From: Flavobacteriaceae bacterium MAR_2010_188
Lineage (GTDB): Bacteria; Bacteroidota; Bacteroidia; Flavobacteriales; Flavobacteriaceae
Direction: 5' to 3'
Assembly: GCA_900104375.1 (NCBI GenBank)
Contig: LT629302.1
Span: 1,488,001-1,552,000 of the forward strand
Length of the DNA stretch: 64,000 nucleotides
The notes under the pieces are model-generated. The model was given only the letters and a program-made list of their open reading frames with translations. It was not told the origin of the DNA and did not search any database. Positions 9,301 through 18,866 of the stretch are shown here, piece by piece. A program made the translations under genes and the position numbers. How positions within the stretch are numbered: position 1 is the stretch's first letter; every line of letters begins with the position of its first letter.

Positions 9301-10812
9301 TTATAATTTTTCTAGCAAGATAGCTGTAATCGTTTTTATCCCATCTATATAGTTCCCTAATCTTATATTTTCGTTAGGACTATGCTGATTATTGTCCGGA
9401 TTAACCGTCGGTACCGCAACCGCTGGTATCCCCAAAGTCGTCACAAAGGGAGAGATTGGTATAGAACCTCCTGCAGTTCTAATTTGTATTGGTTCATTTC
9501 CAAAGGCAGTCATCATGGCCTTTCTCAACCATTTTCCTATTTCTGTATCGAATTCCGTTCTAAAGGCTCCATAGGAAAGCTCTGCATTAAATCGTGCTAT
9601 TTTTGCATGTGACATTCGTTCTTGCTCCGTAGGCTTATCCTCTACCAAATAATAGCCTTGTTCTAGAATATAATCCTTTAATAATTTTACCATTCTTTCC
9701 CCATCAGTTTCTTTTACCAATCTAATATTTAGTTCTGCAATCGCTGAAGCAGGAATGATTGTTCTAGTTTCCTTACCGACCCAACCGGCTTCTAATCCCA
9801 ATATACCGAGAGCGGGATATTGTATAGCTTCCTGAAAATTATTCCCTATATTATCGGTTTCTACAATGCCGAACTCCTGTTTAATTTTATTTTCATCATC
9901 TGGTACCTGGCTAAGGATATCCTTCACCTCTTCACTAATTTCAATTCCATCGTACCATCCCTTTATTGCGACACTTCCATCTTCGTTCCACATTGCACTA
10001 AGTAATTGAGACAGCTTAAGCGCCGGATTTGGTGCATAATTCCCATAGTTTCCACTATGTAAAGGGACTCTTGGGCCAAAGACTTCGAGAGAAATGGTAG
10101 CAATTCCCCTTGCTCCATAACTTAAAGTCGGCATATTCGATAAATGCCTAGGGCCATCAAAAATTACCAGCATATCTGCCGAAAGCTCTTCTTTATATTG
10201 CGAAACCGCCTTTGGTAATTGGGGGGAACCTAATTCCTCTTCAAAGTCCATTATGACCTTTATATTATAATTAGGTGAAATTTTAAGATCATTAATGATA
10301 TCCATTGCTTTTAAAAACATCATATCAGGGCCTCTAGCATCTGAGGCAGATCGCGAAAATATTCGCCAATCCCTATCGATATTGCCTTGTAACGACGCCC
10401 AATCTATTTCTTGCCAGCTTCCGTCATCTTTCTTTTCCTTAAGTGCGGGAACATATGGATCTTTTTGGAACCATTTTGTTGAGTCCACCGGTTGTCCATC
10501 GATTTGGAGGTATATCAATACGGTTTTCTTTGCTCCTATTGTTTCTCTTTCAGCTAGAAGAAGGGGAACCGTCTCAGTCTGTAAACGCTTGGTAACAAAA
10601 CCTCTTTTAGTGAATGCAGACTCGCACCAAACAACATTTTTTTCTATCTGTTCAGGATAATATGCATTATTGGGTAAACTGAAAAACTCCTTTAATTCTG
10701 AAAATGAGGACTTAGCATACTTTAATGCTAACGTATCCAAATTTTCAGTCTGAGAAAAAATCAGGTTCACATTTAATACAAAACAAATAAATAGAAGTAA
10801 CTGCTTTAGCAT
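9301..10812 (-). CDS. Secreted M20-family metallopeptidase-like hydrolase
   Basis: M20/M25/M40-type hydrolase of 503 residues with a signal peptide (MLKQLLLFICFVLNVNLIFSQ), so probably periplasmic or surface. ATG 10812 is preferred over 10848 because it places the signal peptide at the N-terminus. Visible metal-site segments are SDARGPD (bridging Asp), DFEEELGSP (catalytic Glu pair) and the C-terminal NNQHSPNENI (last His). The usual first metal ligand, His in an HxDxxP-type motif, is replaced by Gln (YLQIDGQPVD). The dimerisation lid domain lies between about 225 and 380. Likely a dipeptidase-like or amidohydrolase enzyme, but the altered ligand makes activity uncertain. Followed downstream of pcm, 48 bases apart, perhaps co-transcribed. 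Confidence 0.85.
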   Translation of the reverse strand: MLKQLLLFICFVLNVNLIFSQTENLDTLALKYAKSSFSELKEFFSLPNNAYYPEQIEKNVVWCESAFTKRGFVTKRLQTETVPLLLAERETIGAKKTVLIYLQIDGQPVDSTKWFQKDPYVPALKEKKDDGSWQEIDWASLQGNIDRDWRIFSRSASDARGPDMMFLKAMDIINDLKISPNYNIKVIMDFEEELGSPQLPKAVSQYKEELSADMLVIFDGPRHLSNMPTLSYGARGIATISLEVFGPRVPLHSGNYGNYAPNPALKLSQLLSAMWNEDGSVAIKGWYDGIEISEEVKDILSQVPDDENKIKQEFGIVETDNIGNNFQEAIQYPALGILGLEAGWVGKETRTIIPASAIAELNIRLVKETDGERMVKLLKDYILEQGYYLVEDKPTEQERMSHAKIARFNAELSYGAFRTEFDTEIGKWLRKAMMTAFGNEPIQIRTAGGSIPISPFVTTLGIPAVAVPTVNPDNNQHSPNENIRLGNYIDGIKTITAILLEKL

Positions 10813-10860
10813 TTCTTTAAATTTTAAGTTAGGAATTAATCTTACCACCGAAATATAGAC

Positions 10861-11502
10861 TCAATTTTTATCCTCTAATAAAGGCACAAAACGAAACTCA
10901 CCGTATTCGTGCTTTTCAAAATCTTGTGGTCCACGGCGTATATAGAGTGTCATTATCTGATGCTCTACCCCCACAGGAATAACCAACCGTCCATTTTCCT
11001 TAAGTTGGCTCATCAACGCCCTTGGTACTGAAGGTGCACCTGCGGTTACAATAATACTATCAAAAGGGGCTTCCTCAGGCAAACCTTTATAACCATCTCC
11101 AAAAATCAATTTCTTGGCGCGGTAACCAAGCTTGGGCAAGAACTTGCTAGTTTTTTTAAATAATTTTTGCTGTCTTTCTATGCTAAACACCTTGGCTCCT
11201 AACTCTAATAAAACTGCGGTTTGGTAACCACTACCTGTTCCGATTTCCAAAATGGTGTCGCCCTTTTTAACCTTTAAAAGTTCAGTTTGAAAAGCAACCG
11301 TATATGGTTGAGAAATTGTCTGGTCGGCAGCAATAGGAAATGCTTTGTCCTGATACGCATGGTCTAGAAAGCTAGAGTCCATAAAAAGATGTCTAGGTAT
11401 TTTACCGATGGCGGCTAATACATCTTCATCTGTTATTCCTTTTTTTATAATCGTATCGACTAATTTCTGCCGTAAACCTTGGTGTTTAAAAGTATCTATC
11501 AA
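10861..11502 (-). CDS. pcm: Protein-L-isoaspartate O-methyltransferase
   Basis: Repairs isomerised Asp/Asn residues by methylating L-isoaspartyl groups with S-adenosylmethionine. The 213 residues carry the family's PIAADQTISQPYTVA motif (about 57-71), the SAM-binding LEIGTGSGYQTA loop (about 85-96), and the post-motif FDSIIVTAGAP segment. Full length. Transcribed away from the Gfo/Idh/MocA gene across a 158-base divergent region in which I find no convincing promoter pair, and upstream of the M20-like hydrolase on the same strand. Confidence 0.95.
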   Translation of the reverse strand: MIDTFKHQGLRQKLVDTIIKKGITDEDVLAAIGKIPRHLFMDSSFLDHAYQDKAFPIAADQTISQPYTVAFQTELLKVKKGDTILEIGTGSGYQTAVLLELGAKVFSIERQQKLFKKTSKFLPKLGYRAKKLIFGDGYKGLPEEAPFDSIIVTAGAPSVPRALMSQLKENGRLVIPVGVEHQIMTLYIRRGPQDFEKHEYGEFRFVPLLEDKN

Positions 11503-11660
11503 TTTATAATTGGGTTAGGAAAGTTAAAATTAACCAATACAAATATTCTATAAAAGATATAAAATGAGATTTTATCCATCATTTATAAACGGTTTGTTTA
11601 TTTATTTTGGGACCTAAGATTATCCTTAAAAATACTTAGTTTTGTTTAAAACGATACAGA

Positions 11661-12620
11661 ATGATTAAAGCCGGTGTTTTAGGTGCGGGCCACCTCGGAA
11701 AAATTCATCTTAGGTTACTTAAGGAATCAAAAAAATACGAGCTAGTCGGATTTTACGATGCCGATAGAGAGAATGCAAAGAAGGTTTCGGATGAATTCGG
11801 TTATAAATATTTCTCAACCATAGAAGAACTGATAGATGCCGTAGATATGGTAGATATCGTCACTCCTACTCTTTCTCATTATGACTGCGCCATAAAAGCA
11901 ATAAATAAAGGAAAGCACATCTTCATCGAAAAACCAATAACGAATACGGTTGAAGAGGCAGAAGAAATAAGAAGACTTCTCGCGGAGCATAACCTAAGAG
12001 GTCAAGTTGGCCACGTAGAAAGATTTAATCCGGCGTTCTTGGCGGTAAAGGATATGATACATAATCCCATGTTTATCGAGACCCACAGATTGGCAGAATT
12101 TAATCCTCGTGGTACCGACGTCCCTGTAGTGCTTGATCTAATGATTCATGATATCGATATTATCTTAAGTGTCATGAATTCTGAAGTTGAATCTATTCTA
12201 GCGAGTGGAGTTTCAGTTATCAGTGACACTCCAGATATTGCAAATGCAAGGATTCAATTTAAAAATGGATGCGTTGCGAATTTAACCGCTAGCAGAATTT
12301 CTTTGAAGAATATGAGAAAGACTCGATTTTTTCAAAAGGACGCTTATATTTCGGTGGATTTTTTAGATAAAAAATGCGAGGTGGTTAAGATGAAAAATGC
12401 TCCAGAAACACCAGGGGATTTTGATATGATTCTCAGAAATGCGGAAGGTGTCGATAAACAGATTTACTTCGATAATCCTACGGTCTCTAAAAATAACGCC
12501 ATCTTAGACGAGCTAGAATCCTTTGCAGATGCAATTAATTATAATACCAGTCCAGTGGTAACATTGCAAGATGGTACCGAGGCTTTAAGGATTGCTAATA
12601 GAATAATAGCAAGCTTCTAA
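11661..12620 (+). CDS. Gfo/Idh/MocA family oxidoreductase
   Basis: NAD(P)-dependent oxidoreductase of 319 residues. The N-terminal Rossmann fold shows GAGHLGKIHLRLL (about 8-20) and the EKP motif (FIEKPIT near 92-98) that binds the nicotinamide; a DLMIHDIDIIL segment near 160 supplies the usual catalytic His/Asp region of the alpha/beta domain. Substrate is unknown, and sugar or other polyol-type substrates are only a family expectation. It begins a + strand run with 3-hydroxyacyl-CoA dehydrogenase (30 bases later), DUF1015 and the YggS-type gene. A TAGTTTTG element at 11637-11644 fits the -7 consensus for this unit. Confidence 0.88.
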   Translation: MIKAGVLGAGHLGKIHLRLLKESKKYELVGFYDADRENAKKVSDEFGYKYFSTIEELIDAVDMVDIVTPTLSHYDCAIKAINKGKHIFIEKPITNTVEEAEEIRRLLAEHNLRGQVGHVERFNPAFLAVKDMIHNPMFIETHRLAEFNPRGTDVPVVLDLMIHDIDIILSVMNSEVESILASGVSVISDTPDIANARIQFKNGCVANLTASRISLKNMRKTRFFQKDAYISVDFLDKKCEVVKMKNAPETPGDFDMILRNAEGVDKQIYFDNPTVSKNNAILDELESFADAINYNTSPVVTLQDGTEALRIANRIIASF

Positions 12621-12650
12621 AAAAATTCAAACTTAAATAAATTTATAAAT

Positions 12651-13541
12651 ATGAAAAATGTAGCAGTGATTGGCGCAGGAACCATGGGAAATGGTATTGC
12701 ACATACATTTGCTCAGAGCGGCTATAAAGTTCAATTAATTGATATAAATCCTGAATCCCTTAAAAAAGGAATGTCTAACATCGAAAAGAATTTAGACCGG
12801 ATGTTGGCAAAGGAAAAAATTTCAGAAGAACAAAAATCACAAACCTTAGCGAATATTTCAACCTTTACAGACCTTAAGGAAGGTACAGAATACGTAGGTT
12901 TGGTGGTAGAAGCAGCTACTGAAAATCTACAGTTAAAACTTAAAATTTTTAAGGAGCTTGATGAGATTTGCCCAGATGATACCATTCTAGCGACCAATAC
13001 GTCTTCGATTAGTATAACCCATATTGCTTCAGCTACAAATAGACAAGAACGAGTCATCGGGATGCATTTTATGAATCCTGTGCCGATTATGAAGTTGGTA
13101 GAGGTCATAAAAGGCTACAACACCAGCGAAGAAGTTTTAGAAACCATCATGGAACTTTGTAACAAACTTGAAAAATCACCTGTTTTGGTCAATGATTATC
13201 CGGGGTTTGTGGCAAACCGCATCTTAATGCCAATGCTCAACGAAGCAATTGAAACATTGTACAATAACGTTGCAGGTGTACAAGAAATTGATACCGTGAT
13301 GAAATTGGGAATGGCACATCCTATGGGACCTCTACAACTAGCCGATTTTATTGGTTTAGACGTTTGCCTTTCAATTCTAGAAGTGATGTTCGATGGTTTT
13401 AAAAATCCCAAATACGCTCCTTGCCCTTTACTGGTAAATATGGTAAGAGCCGGTAAATTAGGCGTGAAGGCGGGCGAAGGTTTTTATGATTATTCCGAGT
13501 CTAGAAAGGCCGAAAATGTTTCAAAACAATTTCTTAACTAA
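12651..13541 (+). CDS. 3-hydroxyacyl-CoA (3-hydroxybutyryl-CoA) dehydrogenase
   Basis: NAD-dependent oxidation of L-3-hydroxyacyl-CoA, used in fatty-acid or butyryl-CoA metabolism. The 296 residues begin with the dinucleotide loop GAGTMGNGIAHTFA (about 7-20). They continue through TNTSSISIT and the catalytic-His strand ERVIGMHFMNPVPIM, and end with the C-terminal dimer domain (PGFVANRILMPMLNEA, HPMGPLQLADFIGLD). Length matches the short monofunctional Hbd/PaaH type without an enoyl-CoA hydratase domain. Neighbouring genes do not form a beta-oxidation operon, so the exact acyl substrate is open. Confidence 0.94.
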   Translation: MKNVAVIGAGTMGNGIAHTFAQSGYKVQLIDINPESLKKGMSNIEKNLDRMLAKEKISEEQKSQTLANISTFTDLKEGTEYVGLVVEAATENLQLKLKIFKELDEICPDDTILATNTSSISITHIASATNRQERVIGMHFMNPVPIMKLVEVIKGYNTSEEVLETIMELCNKLEKSPVLVNDYPGFVANRILMPMLNEAIETLYNNVAGVQEIDTVMKLGMAHPMGPLQLADFIGLDVCLSILEVMFDGFKNPKYAPCPLLVNMVRAGKLGVKAGEGFYDYSESRKAENVSKQFLN

Positions 13542-13558
13542 GTTTTCAAAATTAAAAT

Positions 13559-14779
13559 TTGGCGAAAATAATTCCATTTAAAGCAGTGCGACCGAAGCGG
13601 GACAAAGTTGGTCTTGTTGCATCCCGTTCTTATCAAAGTTATACCCGTGCGCAGCGGGAAGCCCGATTAAGGGATAATCCTTTTTCGTTTCTTCATATAA
13701 TAAACCCAGGGTATCGCTACGCAAAAACGATTGCTGGTAAAGCGAGATATAACCTGGTTAGAAATCGATATCTAGAGTTTAAGGAAGACGAAATTTTTAT
13801 TGAAGATGCTTCTCCTTGCTATTATATCTACAAGATTATTGATCGCGACGGTCAGGAATTTAATGGTATAATCGCTGCGGCAAGCGCGGAAGATTACGAA
13901 AACAACATCATTAAAAAACACGAGGACACCATTGAAAAAAGGGAAGTGATTTTTAAGGAATATTTGAAAACGGTTGGCTTTAATGCCGAACCGGTGCTTC
14001 TTACCTATCCGGACAATAGCAATATCGAAAAGATTATTGAAATTTGTCAGCTTCAGCGTTCGGAATACGAATTTACTACTACGCACCGCGATACGCATTA
14101 TTTGTGGTGCGTTTGTGATAAGGAACATATTGAAATCATTAAAAATGAATTTGAGCAAATGCCTTCAATATATATTGCAGATGGGCATCACCGTTGCTCT
14201 TCCTCATATTTGCTTTATAAGGATGAAGTCAGTAAAAACGAATCGTATAAGTACTTTATGGTGTATCTAATCCCTGAATCTGACGTCAAGATTTTAGAAT
14301 TCAACCGACTGGTACGCGATTTAAATGACCTTACCAAAGAAGAATTCCTTATTCAACTTGATGCAATATTCAGGATAGAAAATCGCGGTCAGGTGGTTTA
14401 CAAACCTTCAAAAAGACATCATTTTACGATGTATTTAGACGGTGAGTTCTATTCGCTGTATTTAAGAAAAAATCAATTCATCATTGACTCTTCTTTAGAC
14501 GATTTGGATGCTTATATTCTTTATAAAACTATTTTAAAACCCATTTTGGGAATCGACGATTTAAGAAAGGATACCCGAATCTCTTACATAAACGGAAAAC
14601 GGGATATCGCAGATTTAAAATATGAAGTAGATAGTGGTCGTTATGAAGTAGGTTTCGGAATGATTCCTGCAGACATAACCCAAATGAAAAAGATTGCTGA
14701 TGAAGGATTAACGATGCCTCCCAAAAGCACCTACATAGAACCAAAATTACGAAGCGGCATCACCATATACGAGTTTTAG
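13559..14779 (+). CDS. DUF1015 family protein
   Basis: A 406-residue cytosolic protein of the DUF1015 family. Recognisable segments are the opening IIPFKAVRP, the NPFSFLHIINPGY segment and IYIADGHHRCSSSYLLYK near residue 203, the family's most conserved motif with its paired histidines. The start codon is TTG at 13559; MAKIIPF matches the normal family N-terminus and no nearby ATG exists. Biochemical function is not established to my knowledge. In many Bacteroidota it lies near serA/serC, which are not seen here. It lies 17 bases after the hydroxyacyl-CoA dehydrogenase and one base before the next gene, so it is probably part of the operon. Confidence 0.9.
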   Translation: MAKIIPFKAVRPKRDKVGLVASRSYQSYTRAQREARLRDNPFSFLHIINPGYRYAKTIAGKARYNLVRNRYLEFKEDEIFIEDASPCYYIYKIIDRDGQEFNGIIAAASAEDYENNIIKKHEDTIEKREVIFKEYLKTVGFNAEPVLLTYPDNSNIEKIIEICQLQRSEYEFTTTHRDTHYLWCVCDKEHIEIIKNEFEQMPSIYIADGHHRCSSSYLLYKDEVSKNESYKYFMVYLIPESDVKILEFNRLVRDLNDLTKEEFLIQLDAIFRIENRGQVVYKPSKRHHFTMYLDGEFYSLYLRKNQFIIDSSLDDLDAYILYKTILKPILGIDDLRKDTRISYINGKRDIADLKYEVDSGRYEVGFGMIPADITQMKKIADEGLTMPPKSTYIEPKLRSGITIYEF

Positions 14780-14780
14780 A

Positions 14781-15446
14781 ATGAGCATAAAAGAGAATAT
14801 AAAATCCATTAAATCTGAATTACCAGAGAGCGTGACCTTAGTTGCAGTCTCGAAGACCAAACCCAATGAAGATATAATGAAAGCCTACGATACCGGACAT
14901 CGTGATTTTGGAGAAAACAAGATTCAGGATATGGTAGATAAATATGAATCTCTACCAAAGGACATCAATTGGCATATGATTGGCCACGTACAAAGTAATA
15001 AGGTTAAGTATATGGCACCTTTCGTGAAACTTATTCATGGAGTGGATAGTCTAAAACTTCTGAAAGAGATTAATAAACAAGCAAAGAATAATGACAGAAC
15101 GATAGATTGTTTGCTTCAAATTAAAATTGCAGAAGAAGATTCTAAATTTGGGATATCTGCAAAAGAGGCCGAAGAGATAATCAACTCTGATAAGTTTAAA
15201 GAACTCAAAAACATTAATGTGGTTGGTCTAATGGGCATGGCTACCTATACCACCGACGAACATAAAATTGATGAAGAATTTAAAAGGTTACAAAAAATAT
15301 TTCATCAATTTGAAGATAAAAAAGCTCCAAATATCAATCTAACAACCATTTCTAGCGGGATGAGTGGAGATTACAAAATCGCACTTAAAAACGGAACTAC
15401 CATGATTAGGGTTGGAAGTAGTATATTTGGAAATAGAAATTATTAA
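14781..15446 (+). CDS. YggS/PLPBP-family pyridoxal-phosphate homeostasis protein
   Basis: PLP-binding protein of the YggS/PROSC family, a monomeric alanine-racemase-like TIM barrel that keeps free pyridoxal phosphate and amino-acid pools in balance. The PLP lysine lies in LVAVSKTKP (K26). Further family motifs are DFGENKIQDM, WHMIGHVQSNKVKYM, GLMGMATYT and the phosphate-binding SSGMSGDYKIAL followed by IRVGSSIFG at the C-terminus. 221 residues, full length. Starts one base after the DUF1015 stop, indicating coupling. Confidence 0.95.
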   Translation: MSIKENIKSIKSELPESVTLVAVSKTKPNEDIMKAYDTGHRDFGENKIQDMVDKYESLPKDINWHMIGHVQSNKVKYMAPFVKLIHGVDSLKLLKEINKQAKNNDRTIDCLLQIKIAEEDSKFGISAKEAEEIINSDKFKELKNINVVGLMGMATYTTDEHKIDEEFKRLQKIFHQFEDKKAPNINLTTISSGMSGDYKIALKNGTTMIRVGSSIFGNRNY

Positions 15447-15521
15447 AATCCAGATAGGGTTCTATTCTCGTGGGGAAGAGTTTGGAGTTCTTAGGAATAA
15501 CATCATCTTAAGAAAAGACAG

Positions 15522-16892
15522 ATTTACGCAATTCTCGACATAGAGACCACCGGCGGGAAATACAACGAAGAGGGTATTACCGAAATTGCCATTTATAAAT
15601 TCGACGGTCACGAAGTCACCGATCAGTTTATAAGTCTTATCAATCCCGAGAGGGAGATACAACCCTTTGTGGTTAATCTAACCGGCATTAACAGTAATAT
15701 GTTAAGAAGCGCACCTAAGTTCTACGAGGTCGCCAAAAGAATCATAGAAATCACCGAAGACTGCATTATTGTTGCCCACAACGCCAAGTTCGACTATCGT
15801 ATTCTTAGAACCGAATTTAAGCGCTTGGGATATAGTTACAAACGTAAAAGCCTGTGTACTGTGGAGCTGGCTAAAACACTAATGCCAGAACAAGAATCTT
15901 ATAGTTTGGGAAAACTTGCGCGCTCACTCGGTATACCTGTCAGCGACAGGCACCGCGCCAACGGCGATGCAATCGCTACGGTTAAACTCTTCAAAATGCT
16001 GTTGAGTAAGGATCTTGAAAAATATATCGTTAAAGACGCCATCAATGTTGATGCTTCAGAAAAAATAAAAAAAGACCACAAGCAAATCATTGAAGGACTT
16101 CCTGCCGATACTGGTGTGTATTACATTTATGATAAGAAGGGCACTATTATTTTTATTGGTAAGAGCAGGAACATCAAACACAGGATTAGTCAGTTCTTAA
16201 CCGATACAAATCCAAAATCCAGGCAAATCCAGAAACAGATTTCTCGTGTTGAATACGAACTGACCGGAAACGATTTGATCGCACATTTAAAATTTCGGGA
16301 AGAACTAAAAAAACACGATCCAGCACTTAACGATAAATTTACAAGGCCGTTATTTACTTACGGTCTCCTTTCTCATACGGATAAGGATGGATACATTAAT
16401 CTTTCCATCGAGCGTTATTCCAAGAAAAAACAACCTATCGTCACTCTCAGCAATCTACAGAGCGCGAGACATTATATCACAAAAATTCTGGAAGAAAACA
16501 ATCTCTGTATGGGACGTTTGGGCTCAGAAATCACCGAACAAGGATGTTTTAATTACAAAGTGAACGAATGTAACGGCGCATGCCTTAAGATTGAAAGCCG
16601 CGAAGATTATAATAAAAGAGTCCTTAAACTTCTAGATAATCTCGATTATTCAGATAAAAGTATTGCGATTATTGATAAAGGTCGGGAAATAGATGAACGC
16701 AGCGTTATTTATGTCGAAGAAGGAAAATTTATGGGTATTGGATTTTATAATCTCAACTTTCAGATTAACAACCCCAAAATATTAAAGTCAATTATCACTC
16801 CAATGGACGACTCTCCAGAAGTTCATCACCTCATAAAAAGTTATATTAAAAAACACAGATATAAGAAAATCCTAAATCTCAGTCCCGCATGA
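15522..16892 (+). CDS. DEDDh exonuclease / GIY-YIG nuclease fusion protein with a non-standard start
   Basis: Fusion of a DnaQ-like 3'-5' exonuclease (about residues 1-175) and a UvrC/Cho-like GIY-YIG nuclease domain (about 190-280) plus a C-terminal extension. Exonuclease motifs are LDIETTGG (I), VAHNAKFDYRIL (II) and DRHRANGDA (III, DEDDh His and Asp). GIY-YIG shows GVYYIYDKKG and FIGKSRNIKHR. Motif I lies upstream of the first ATG/GTG/TTG in frame (GTG at 15669), so that codon cannot be the true start. The open frame begins after a stop at 15498 and contains no standard start codon. ATT at 15522 sits exactly where relatives begin (M/I-YAILDIETTGG). Either AUU initiation or a lost start is implied. 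Likely a DNA repair nuclease. Confidence 0.75.
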   Translation: MYAILDIETTGGKYNEEGITEIAIYKFDGHEVTDQFISLINPEREIQPFVVNLTGINSNMLRSAPKFYEVAKRIIEITEDCIIVAHNAKFDYRILRTEFKRLGYSYKRKSLCTVELAKTLMPEQESYSLGKLARSLGIPVSDRHRANGDAIATVKLFKMLLSKDLEKYIVKDAINVDASEKIKKDHKQIIEGLPADTGVYYIYDKKGTIIFIGKSRNIKHRISQFLTDTNPKSRQIQKQISRVEYELTGNDLIAHLKFREELKKHDPALNDKFTRPLFTYGLLSHTDKDGYINLSIERYSKKKQPIVTLSNLQSARHYITKILEENNLCMGRLGSEITEQGCFNYKVNECNGACLKIESREDYNKRVLKLLDNLDYSDKSIAIIDKGREIDERSVIYVEEGKFMGIGFYNLNFQINNPKILKSIITPMDDSPEVHHLIKSYIKKHRYKKILNLSPA

Positions 16893-18849
16893 AAACCTAC
16901 TCATTCAGTGCAATCCTATTCCTTTTCACAATTTTAACCTCCGCTCAAACCAATTTTTTAACTGAAATATCCGTATCGGCAAATGATTTGAAAGAATCCA
17001 AATTTCCCGCGGATACTACGGCGAACGCCCTGGTAATTTATGAAAGAGGCGAATCATATATTGATAAGGAATCATTTTACTTATCAACTTTAATTGAAAA
17101 GAAAATCAAGATTTTCAATAGAAATGGTTTTGAAGAAGGTACCGTAACAATTCCACTTTATTATGATGGTTCCAAAAAGGAAAGAGTTCATGATCTCGTA
17201 GCAACCACTTACAATTTAGAAAATGGTTCTATTGTTAGGACTACCATTGATAAGTCCTCAATCTTCGAAGAAGAATATAATTCTCGCTACAATATTATCA
17301 AATTTACCTTTCCAAATTTAAAAGAAGGTTCAGTTATTACCTATAGCTACAAAAAAACATCTCCATTTATATTTAAATATTACCCTTGGGAGTTTCAAGG
17401 GGCAATTCCGAAATTACATAGTGAATACAAAACAAGCATACCGGCTAATTACGATTACAATATTAAGCTGGTAGGGTCTTTACCCTTGGAGGAAATGCCA
17501 CAAGAAATTGAAAGAAGCTGGATAGAAGTGGGTAACGGTTTGTACTCAGACTGTACGGTTTCATTTTATAAGATGAAAAATATACCCGCTTTTATTGAAG
17601 AAGAATACATGACCACTCGGGATAATTATTTGGCAAGAATTGAATACGAACTAAAAACAATCCAAGGATTCAACGGAGTAACAAGCCATTTTACAAAGTC
17701 TTGGAAGTCGGTAGAAACAGAAATAGAAGGCGATACGGATTTAGGAAGACATCTTAAAAGGACAGGCATAGTAAAAGATTTATTAAATGAATCGTTTACA
17801 ACTATTTCTGACCCTTTAGAAAGAGCAAAACACATTTTCTATTATGTATAGGAAAACTACACTCTAAATAAGAAGAACAACTTTTTACACGATGTTTCGG
17901 TAAAAAATGTCATGGATGAAAAATCGGGAACGGTTTCAGAGATAAATGCGCTACTCCACAATTTGCTTTCCGAGAGCGATATCGAAGTAAAGCCCGTATT
18001 AATTTCTACCCGAAATAATGGTTTTATCACACGAATTTATCCGGTTCTTTCAGAATTTAATTATCTCTTGGTAAAAACAACCGTTGGAGGTAAAGATTAC
18101 CTTTTAGATGCGAGCGATAAAGACTTAAGCTTTGGTGAAATACCATTTAGAGCGCTCAATCAATATGGACGACTGCTGGATTTTAAAGGTAAGAGTGATT
18201 GGATAGATATTAAACCAGAATATCCATCGGTTACTCAGCAAAGGGCGGTAATATCATTAAATGACGAGTCAGATAAATTTGATGGAACCTTAAGTCGCGA
18301 ACCACTGGCTACAATTCCTTAAAGAACAGAATCACATATCATGAAAATCCTACTAATTATATAGAAAGTAATAAAAGGGACTATACAAACCCCGAAATAA
18401 GTAATCACCAAGTTTTAGAGGCAGATATGAAAAATCCAATCTTTGTAGAAAGTTTTGACATCGCTTATTCACCAGAAACCATCGGAGATAAATACTTCAT
18501 CAATCCTTTTATGTTGAAGAATTTTAAGTCTAACCCCTTTAAGTTACAAGACCGTACTTACCCGATAGATTTTGGGTACGCAGATAGTTTTAATTATTCC
18601 GCTAAAATTGAATTTGGTCCTGATTATATAGTCGATACTTTGCCAGAAGAAAGAAACGTCAGCCTGCCTAACGGTTCTGGTTCACTACGTTATTCGGCTC
18701 AGGAGAATGGCGACAGCGTTGAGTTGGCATTTAAATTCGACTTTAAATCAGCGATTTATACTCCAGAATACTATCCTTATCTAAAGGAATTCATCTCTAA
18801 TATTATTGATATACAGAACAATAGCTTGATTGTTTTAAAGAAGAAATAA
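16889..18849 (+). pseudogene. Broken DUF3857/transglutaminase-like secreted protein gene
   Basis: A gene for a DUF3857-type protein is interrupted twice. It starts with ATG 16889 (overlapping the previous stop by 4 bases) and a signal peptide ending TSAQ, followed by the DUF3857 beta domain (ERVHDLVATTYNLENGS; FTFPNLKEGSVITYSY). An in-frame TAG at 17849-17851 falls in the middle of HIFYYV(stop)ENYTLN, where CAG (Gln) is expected. The frame then continues through the transglutaminase-like segment (INALLHNLLSESDIEVKPVLISTRNNG) to about 18300. There a one-base loss (or two-base gain) moves the remaining coding sequence (TGYNSLKNRITYHENPTNY to the stop at 18849) into another frame. The intact protein would be about 650 residues. 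Two lesions make recoding unlikely; a recent pseudogene or assembly errors are the alternatives. Confidence 0.85.
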
Positions 18850-18866
18850 AGTGTTATTTTTAGGGC

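Noticed and set aside
9382-10660. Four + strand frames opposite the M20-like gene
   Set aside because: They are antisense to a conserved gene with signal peptide and metal motifs and have no domain of their own.
17849-17851. Stop-codon readthrough (TAG recoding) in the DUF3857 gene
   Set aside because: A second lesion, a frameshift near 18300, makes inactivation or error the simpler explanation, and no other gene here has internal TAG.
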